Of a DNA stretch of 64,000 bases, positions 58,670 to 64,000 are shown one piece after another. Position 1 is the stretch's first letter; each line of letters begins with the position of its first letter. A model generated the notes under the pieces. The model was not told the DNA's origin. It made no database searches and was given only the letters and a program-made list of their open reading frames with translations. The translations under genes were made by a program, and so were the position numbers. The stretch covers positions 1 through 64,000 of the forward strand of contig JAGCYV010000001.1 in assembly GCA_017960605.1 (NCBI GenBank), given 5' to 3'. This stretch comes from Bacteroidales bacterium (GTDB taxonomy: Bacteria > Bacteroidota > Bacteroidia > Bacteroidales > P3).

Positions 58670-59683
58670 TCAGTTCTCCATCTCCTGGAGCAGCTTGTCG
58701 AGGTTGGGGGTGAGGATGATTTCGGTGCGGCGGTTGATGGCCTTGTTCTCGGCGCTGGTGTTGGGCACCTTGGGGGCAAACTCACCGTGACCGCAAGCTT
58801 CGATGCGCGAGGGGTTGATGCCCTTGCCGTTCTGCAACAGAAGTTTGACGATGGCGGTGGCGCGCATCACGCTGAGGTCCCAGTTGTCTTTGACGGCAGT
58901 GGAACCGCGATAGGCGTCGTTGTCGGTGTGGCCTTCAACCATGATGTTGAGGGTGGAGTCCTGTTCCAGTACTTTGGCCAGTTCCTTGATGGCGTTCACA
59001 CCGTCCTTGCTGACGGTCCAGCTGGCCGAGGGGAAGAGCAGCTTGTTCTCCATCGAGACATACACCTTGCCGTCTTTGGTCTCCACCTTCAGGCCTTTGT
59101 CGGCAAAGCCTGTGAGGGCTTTGGTGACCGAGTTGCGCACGGCTTCCAGTTCGCGCTCCTTGGCCTCGAGCTGGGCTTTGGTGGCGGCTTCCTTTTGTTC
59201 AAGTTCTTTCTGCTTAGCCAGCAGTTCGCTGCGCTGTAGTTTGAAGTCTTCCTGCTGCTCCTCGAGCTCCTGCTGGCGGGCTTGCAGCTCGCGTTCTTTG
59301 TCGCTCAGTTCCTTGGTGCGGGCGGTGAGCAGGTTCTGGGCGCGGGTCAGGTCGCGGCTCTTGCCGGCCACCTCCTGAATGTAGTTCTCCATAGTGGTGT
59401 CGTAGTGGTGGGTCATCTGCTCGATACGGCGGCTCAGGCTGTCGGCTCGGGCTTCGGCTACGTTCTTGGCGAGGGCGAGGTCGGTATAGTCGGCATTGAG
59501 TGCCTGGTTCTGACGGGCTAATGCGGCATTCTCCTCCTTGAGTTCCAGCAGCTCCTGCTGGGTGAGGTTGTATTGTTTCGAGGTTTGGTCATACTTGGCC
59601 TGCAGGCTCTCGTGCTCGGTGAGGGTGACGCACGAACTGAGGCTGATGGCAACAACGCTGCCGAGGAATATGATTTTCTTCAT
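58670..59683 (-). CDS. OmpA-family lipoprotein with coiled-coil stalk
   Basis: 337 aa. The lipobox is SLSSC near residue 18. Residues ~25-195 form a long coiled coil (KELSDKERELQARQQELEEQ). The C-terminal OmpA domain carries IMVEGHTDNDAYRG, the Arg-rich NRRTEIILTPN and IEACGHGEFAP. It would span from the outer membrane through the periplasm to peptidoglycan. Monocistronic, with its own terminator. Confidence 0.92.
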   Translation of the reverse strand: MKKIIFLGSVVAISLSSCVTLTEHESLQAKYDQTSKQYNLTQQELLELKEENAALARQNQALNADYTDLALAKNVAEARADSLSRRIEQMTHHYDTTMENYIQEVAGKSRDLTRAQNLLTARTKELSDKERELQARQQELEEQQEDFKLQRSELLAKQKELEQKEAATKAQLEAKERELEAVRNSVTKALTGFADKGLKVETKDGKVYVSMENKLLFPSASWTVSKDGVNAIKELAKVLEQDSTLNIMVEGHTDNDAYRGSTAVKDNWDLSVMRATAIVKLLLQNGKGINPSRIEACGHGEFAPKVPNTSAENKAINRRTEIILTPNLDKLLQEMEN

Positions 59684-59729
59684 TTCTGTTAAATTTTTGA
59701 CTTAAATAACGCAATTTAAATTTATTTCG

Positions 59730-59737
59730 TATCTTTG
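59730..59737 (+). promoter_or_regulatory. Promoter -7 element for the ClC gene
   Basis: TTCG-TATCTTTG-CCG, 23 bases upstream of the ATG at 59760. Confidence 0.7.
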
Positions 59738-59759
59738 CCGCCGAATTTTTTTGAAAACA

Positions 59760-61553
59760 ATGGGTTTCTACAAGACCATCCACCGTTGGCGTCTGCGCCA
59801 TCTGAGTGAGCAACCGCTGCTGCTGTTGCTGGCTGTGGTTGTGGGTCTTGCCTCCGGTCTTGCCGCCGTGGGGCTCAAGACGTTGGTGCACTACGCAGGT
59901 GCATTTGTGACCCATTTATCTACCGATGTTTCTCCTTTCTCATTTCACTTTTCGCCTCTCATCATCTTCTTCCTCCCGTTGGCGGGTATTCTGCTGACGA
60001 TGTTGTTTGTGCGCTATGTGGTGAAGGGCGACATCGGCCACGGGCTGCCGTCGGTATTGCTGGCCATCAGCCGCAACCGTTCCGAGCTTCCGGCCAAGAA
60101 TATGTGGACTTCGCTTGTGGCCTCCACCATCACCGTTGCCTTTGGCGGAAGCGTGGGTCTTGAGGCTCCCATTGCCTCCACCGGCTCTGCCATCGGTAGC
60201 AATATTGGTCGCTGGATGCGCCTGAGCCCCAAGAGTGTGCGTCTTTTGCTGGGATGTGGTGCGGCTGGTGCCATCGCCGGCATCTTCAAGGCTCCTTTTG
60301 CGGGAGTCCTTTTTGTACTTGAGGTCTTCATGTTCGACCTTACCGCCACTACGGCGTTGCCCTTGCTCCTCTCGGCGCTCACGGCCTCCACAGTGGCCTA
60401 CTTCCTCATGGGTACCGATGTGCAGTTCAAGTTCACCGTTGCCGAACCTTTTGCGCTCTCCCAGTTGCCGTTCTATATCGTGATGGGCGCTTTCTGTGCG
60501 CTGGTTTCGCTCTACTTCCTCCGTGTGACCGACCGTGTGGAGGGCTGGTTCTCCCGCCGTCGCAACCCGTGGCTGCGGGCGGTGACGGGCGGTCTGCTGC
60601 TGGGTGTGATGGTGGTGCTCTTCCCGCCGCTCTACGGCGAGGGTTACTCGTCGTTGACGGCTTTGCTGCACAGCGACCCCGCGAGCCTCTTCTCCGGCAC
60701 ATTGTATGGCTCTTTCTCCAGCATGCCGTGGGCTGCTCTGATCCTGCTGCTGTTGCTGATATTCTTGAAACCCTTGGCTACCGCCACCACCATCGGATCG
60801 GGCGGCGTGGGCGGCACCTTCGGCCCATCGTTGGTGCTGGGCGGATTGAGCGGCTATTTCGTCGCCTTGCTTTGCAACCAACTCGGCCTGCCGCCACAGA
60901 ACACGGCCAACTTCGCCCTTGTGGGTATGGCGGCCGTGATGACGGGTGTGATGCATGCGCCCTTCATGGCCACTTTCCTCATTGCCGACATCACCGGTGG
61001 TTATGGCCTGCTGGTGCCGCTGCTGACGGCATCGGCGGTCACCTATCTGGTGGTCAATCCCTTTGAGCATCATTCGATTTATGCCCGCAAGCTGGCGGCC
61101 CAGGGCAATCTGCTGACCCACGACAAGGATGCTTCCGCCTGGAACCTGATGAGCATGAAACGCCTGATTGAGACCAATTTCGTGGTGGTGCGTTCGGGTG
61201 ACAAACTGCGCGACTTGGTGACCGCCATCCAGGACTCCCGACGCAACCTCTTCCCGGTGCTCAGCGAGGATGACAAGTTCCTCGGAGTCATTGTGATGGA
61301 CGATGTCCGAAAGATTATGTTCCGACCGGAACTATATGATACCGTGGCGGTCGATGACCTGATGCACCCCCTCAGCGAGGGCGACCTGGTGCGGTCGAGT
61401 GACAGCTTGCAGGATGTGGTGGAGAAGTTCCGCGTCGGCAACCGCTACAATCTGGTGGTGGTCGATGATGAGAATAACTATCTGGGTTTCATTTCTCGAG
61501 CCAACACCTTCTCCGCCTACCGCCGCTTCATCAGCGACACCAGCGACGAGTAA
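59760..61553 (+). CDS. ClC-family chloride channel/antiporter with C-terminal CBS domains
   Basis: 597 aa from ATG 59760. The membrane part has the ClC motifs GGSVGLEAPIAS (GxEGP-type) and GSGGVGGTFGPSL (GxFxP). The first motif is altered to GDIGHGLPSV. The C-terminal ~130 residues hold two CBS domains (NLFPVLSEDDKFLGVIVMDD, YNLVVVDDENNYLGFIS) that sense adenine nucleotides. The loop after helix 1 (DVSPFSFHFSPLI) is encoded by a CTTTCTCATTTCAC repeat word. The convergent NlpC gene ends 4 bases downstream. Confidence 0.93.
   Translation: MGFYKTIHRWRLRHLSEQPLLLLLAVVVGLASGLAAVGLKTLVHYAGAFVTHLSTDVSPFSFHFSPLIIFFLPLAGILLTMLFVRYVVKGDIGHGLPSVLLAISRNRSELPAKNMWTSLVASTITVAFGGSVGLEAPIASTGSAIGSNIGRWMRLSPKSVRLLLGCGAAGAIAGIFKAPFAGVLFVLEVFMFDLTATTALPLLLSALTASTVAYFLMGTDVQFKFTVAEPFALSQLPFYIVMGAFCALVSLYFLRVTDRVEGWFSRRRNPWLRAVTGGLLLGVMVVLFPPLYGEGYSSLTALLHSDPASLFSGTLYGSFSSMPWAALILLLLLIFLKPLATATTIGSGGVGGTFGPSLVLGGLSGYFVALLCNQLGLPPQNTANFALVGMAAVMTGVMHAPFMATFLIADITGGYGLLVPLLTASAVTYLVVNPFEHHSIYARKLAAQGNLLTHDKDASAWNLMSMKRLIETNFVVVRSGDKLRDLVTAIQDSRRNLFPVLSEDDKFLGVIVMDDVRKIMFRPELYDTVAVDDLMHPLSEGDLVRSSDSLQDVVEKFRVGNRYNLVVVDDENNYLGFISRANTFSAYRRFISDTSDE
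59931..59960 (+). repeat. TTTCTCATTTCACTTTTC word inside the ClC gene
   Basis: The word encodes PFSFHFSPL in an extramembrane loop. It is related to the words at 5194-5225 and 33373-33401. Confidence 0.55.
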
Positions 61554-61557
61554 TCGC

Positions 61558-62103
61558 CTATTGGAACAGGCGGCGGGCAGTCAGATACCTTTTCTTGTAA
61601 TATTCCTCTGTCGAGCGGCTGATGGTGACGCCGCTGTGTGTGGCGGCATGGATGAAGGTGAAGACGCCGGTGGCGGTGTCGGTGCCGATTACGATGCCGG
61701 TATGTCCTATGGTTTTATGCTTGTGGCGTCCTCCGAAGAAGACGAGGTCGCCGGCCTGCAGATTCCGTGTGTCGCTCACCTCGGTGCCCAGTTTGGCCTG
61801 TGCGCCGCTCCAACCCGGCAGGTCGTGTCCGAAGTGGAGGTATAGATAGAGTGCGAATCCTGCACAGTCGAACCCTTTGGGGCTGCGTCCTCCATAGTGG
61901 TAGGGGGTGCCGAGATGTTCCTTGGCCATCGCCACCAGCAACAATCCCGAGTCGGACGGGGCGATGATGTATGGCGTTGGAGCGATGTTTTCCTTGAATG
62001 TGATGTCGATGTCCCAGCAGTTATGTCGGGCGGCTTGTGGAATCTGGGCGTGCAGGCTGCACACCGAGGCAAGCAGCATCAATATGAGCATTGCTCTCCT
62101 CAT
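61558..62103 (-). CDS. NlpC/P60-family peptidoglycan endopeptidase
   Basis: 181 aa from ATG 62103. A signal peptide (AMLILMLLASVCSLHAQ) precedes the NlpC/P60 domain. Catalytic Cys is in GFDCAGFALY, His in GHTGIVIG and a second His in FIHAATHSGV; HYGGRSPKG is also typical. It cuts peptide cross-links in the cell wall. It overlaps the O-antigen ligase gene as ATGA and is last in the polysaccharide operon. Confidence 0.92.
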   Translation of the reverse strand: MRRAMLILMLLASVCSLHAQIPQAARHNCWDIDITFKENIAPTPYIIAPSDSGLLLVAMAKEHLGTPYHYGGRSPKGFDCAGFALYLYLHFGHDLPGWSGAQAKLGTEVSDTRNLQAGDLVFFGGRHKHKTIGHTGIVIGTDTATGVFTFIHAATHSGVTISRSTEEYYKKRYLTARRLFQ

Positions 62104-63521
62104 GTCGTTTCCTTCTTCTCCGAGTACAGATCCAGCGCCACCACGGCGGCGGTAAAGCCCCAGAAGGGGACCGACAGTTTGTCGGTGTCGAGGAAGTTGT
62201 TGAACACGCCGTGGATGTAGTAGGTGAGCAGCGACAAGGTGAATGCCAGAGCCATGCGGGCCACTGCTGGGTCTTTGGCCGTCCGATAGACACGCACGCC
62301 GGTGGCGAAGGTGGTCAGGAACAGCGCCACCACGAGCAACACACCCGGCAGACCCTGCTCGGTCATGGGACCGATGTATTCGCTGTGGGCGTTGCCGAGG
62401 TCGCCGGCGTTGGTGCTGATGGTACTCAGTTGGTAGCTCTTCTGATAGCTGCCGTAGATGAACTGGTAGGTTCCGGGTCCCACGCCCACCACGGGGCTTT
62501 CCTTCCACATGCGCATGGCCGACGCCCACCGGTTGAGGCGCTCGAGATTGCTGGCGTCGGTCGAGATGTTGGAGATGCTTTTCACCTGGTCGGCCAGGTC
62601 GTAGCTGCTGTCCTGATGGTTCTTGCCCAGCTTGTACAGCACGTCGCTCTGGTAGGCGAAAAACAAGCCCACTCCCAGTCCGAAGAGCAGCACCATCCAC
62701 TTCACTTTCATGCCCATGCGGATAAGCGCATAGACTCCGACGGCACCGATCACGCTCAGCCAGGCGGCACGGCAGTAGCTGAAGAACAAGCCGGTGCAGA
62801 GACCGGCGAAAAGCAGCAAGGTGAGCACCCGGCGCCAGCCGCGGTGCGAGTGGCTGAAGATGAAATAGACCGAAGCCGGAAGCAGCAGGGCGATGGCGCA
62901 GCCGTAGGCTGTGTGGTCGTTGTAGAAGGGACGCATCACGCGGTGCAGCGTCTGCAGGTTGCTGAAGTTGCCCAGGGTCTTCGAAGTGGCGATGAGGATA
63001 ATAACCCCCAGTCCGATGGCGTAGGCCCAGTAGAACTGGCGGATACGGTCGCGGTTCCGGAATATCTGGGTCGCGGCGAAGAAGAAAGGCACCACGAACC
63101 AGATGCGTGCCAGCAGGTATTTGAACGACACCCACGGCATTCTCGAAGTGCAGCTGGTGATGAGCATCCAGGCCAGCGAGGCCAGCAGCAGCAGGCTCAC
63201 AGGATGGCGCAAGATACGCAGGTCGTAGTTCCGTGCCACGAGCACACGGAAGAAGAACATCAGCGTGAAGAGTATCATCATCGGCTCCACGGGCATGGAA
63301 AGTTCCATGCCGGGTATGAGGGCCATATTGATGGCAAAGGGAGTGAGGAGGGCCATGGTCAGCAGGCCCGTTTCGAAGCGAACCACGAAGAGCCACACCA
63401 CCAGCAGCGCCAGCGGCACCAGTGTCATCGTGTAGCCACCCTTCCAATAGAACACCAGCGCCTCGGCGGCAATGAACACTGCCGTCAGCACCAGCGCCGC
63501 TATCAGACCTTTATTCTTCAT
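62100..63521 (-). CDS. O-antigen ligase / Wzy-type polymerase family protein
   Basis: 473 aa from ATG 63521. About 12 hydrophobic helices and a large loop near residues 290-360 contain the Wzy_C signature region: RLNRWASAMRMWKESPVVGV, GPGTYQFIY and NAHSEYIGPMTEQGLPG. Such proteins ligate or polymerise undecaprenyl-linked glycans outside the inner membrane. It overlaps the Wzz-like gene by 11 bases. Confidence 0.88.
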   Translation of the reverse strand: MKNKGLIAALVLTAVFIAAEALVFYWKGGYTMTLVPLALLVVWLFVVRFETGLLTMALLTPFAINMALIPGMELSMPVEPMMILFTLMFFFRVLVARNYDLRILRHPVSLLLLASLAWMLITSCTSRMPWVSFKYLLARIWFVVPFFFAATQIFRNRDRIRQFYWAYAIGLGVIILIATSKTLGNFSNLQTLHRVMRPFYNDHTAYGCAIALLLPASVYFIFSHSHRGWRRVLTLLLFAGLCTGLFFSYCRAAWLSVIGAVGVYALIRMGMKVKWMVLLFGLGVGLFFAYQSDVLYKLGKNHQDSSYDLADQVKSISNISTDASNLERLNRWASAMRMWKESPVVGVGPGTYQFIYGSYQKSYQLSTISTNAGDLGNAHSEYIGPMTEQGLPGVLLVVALFLTTFATGVRVYRTAKDPAVARMALAFTLSLLTYYIHGVFNNFLDTDKLSVPFWGFTAAVVALDLYSEKKETT

Positions 63522-64000
63522 CCTCCTTCTTGGCGAAGATGAGCAGTCCGAAGATGCATACCACCACAGCGCCCAGAGTGCCGGCCAGCACGATGAGCAG
63601 CCGTTTGGGGTAGGCTTTCTTGTCGGCCGGAGTGGCTTCATCGACCAGATATTTGTAGCTTACCTTCAGGTCTTTATCTACGTTGGTCTGCATGGCGCGG
63701 GTCTGTAGGTCGGCCAGCTGCTCGCACTTGTCTTTGATGAGTTCGTCCTTCCAGCGTGCGCCGGGGGTGGAGGAGAGCGAGTCGAGCTCCTGCTCCATGG
63801 CTCCCACCACGCCGTTCATCACCGTGGCGGCGCTCTCGGCGCGGTCGGAGTGGATTTCGTGGCAGAGGGTGTCATACATGGCCGCCATGTAGTTGGCTAT
63901 GTCGGCGGCCCACTGCGGGTCTTGGTCAAGTACCCCGATCTCCACGCCGAGGAAGTCGGTGCGTTTGACAGAGATGTTGCTCTTGTACTGCTTCTCCAGA
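63511..64000 (-). CDS. Wzz-like chain-length determinant protein (N-terminus beyond window)
   Basis: The visible C-terminal 162 residues include an amphipathic periplasmic part (EIGVLDQDPQWAADIANYMA). A C-terminal transmembrane helix (LLIVLAGTLGAVVVCIFGLL) and a short charged tail follow, with a Pro-rich TPADKKAYPKR just before the helix. This is the Wzz/Wzc co-polymerase layout that sets glycan length. The frame is open at the window edge. Confidence 0.82.
   Translation of the reverse strand, partial: LEKQYKSNISVKRTDFLGVEIGVLDQDPQWAADIANYMAAMYDTLCHEIHSDRAESAATVMNGVVGAMEQELDSLSSTPGARWKDELIKDKCEQLADLQTRAMQTNVDKDLKVSYKYLVDEATPADKKAYPKRLLIVLAGTLGAVVVCIFGLLIFAKKEDEE

Noticed and set aside
61558..63447. 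629-codon minus-strand frame reaching across the O-antigen ligase
   Set aside because: Only the last 181 codons (NlpC/P60) are real; the rest is an out-of-frame shadow of the ligase.

Overview
The window is chromosomal DNA from a member of the Bacteroidota, most likely an uncultured gut- or rumen-type Bacteroidales. The evidence is a set of YG-TAnnTTTGCA promoters, a secreted protein with a type A T9SS sorting domain, a GldF-GldG fusion, a BtuB-BtuG pair behind a cobalamin riboswitch, a CarboxypepD_reg-type TonB receptor and a DUF4476 protein. No tRNA, rRNA, integrase, transposase or CRISPR array was found. Species is not assigned.

Layout: 1-5 kb holds the 5' part of a bleomycin-hydrolase-type aminopeptidase C, a probable ~190-nt structured RNA, a small beta-barrel protein, a long-chain acyl-CoA ligase and holA. 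5-12.4 kb holds a TonB receptor, then a minus-strand operon (second acyl-CoA ligase, Wza-like export lipoprotein, B12-type radical SAM protein, msrA). 12.8-17 kb holds two secreted proteins, one a T9SS cargo, and a tightly overlapping ECF-sigma operon. 17.3-20.5 kb runs ftsE, an OmpA-domain protein, a GNAT-like enzyme and rlmH. 20.5-27.9 kb holds a LytTR membrane regulator divergent from a fatty-acid-synthesis operon (fabH-fabF-fabZ-fabG, GT39 glycosyltransferase, nitroreductase). 28-36.5 kb holds a MORN protein, an etfB-etfA-acyl-CoA dehydrogenase operon, a lipid A deacylase-like protein, DRTGG and PHP proteins and a DUF4476 protein. 36.5-39.9 kb is the vitamin B12 uptake locus. 40-47 kb is an AT-rich accessory island. 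47.3-58.4 kb is a long minus-strand operon (pseudo-M28 peptidase, gldFG, DUF4340, lpxB, SpoIID, thioredoxin-like, ftsY, rimO). 58.6-64 kb holds an OmpA lipoprotein, a ClC channel and the end of a polysaccharide locus (Wzz-like, O-antigen ligase, NlpC/P60).

Two things stand out. First, the island encodes, in a three-gene operon with a textbook promoter, a DUF1848 protein, an ~839-aa fusion of a SAM-methyltransferase-like domain, a middle domain resembling a degenerate nuclease, and a UvrD-type helicase, and a TerB-like protein. This looks like an undescribed defence or nucleic-acid-processing module. The island's last gene ends in-frame in a T9SS sorting-domain remnant. Second, degenerate simple-repeat 'words' recur through the window between genes and in-frame inside conserved genes. 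They replace variable linkers in RimO (three times) and LpxB, and they encode the hydrophobic cores of four signal peptides.
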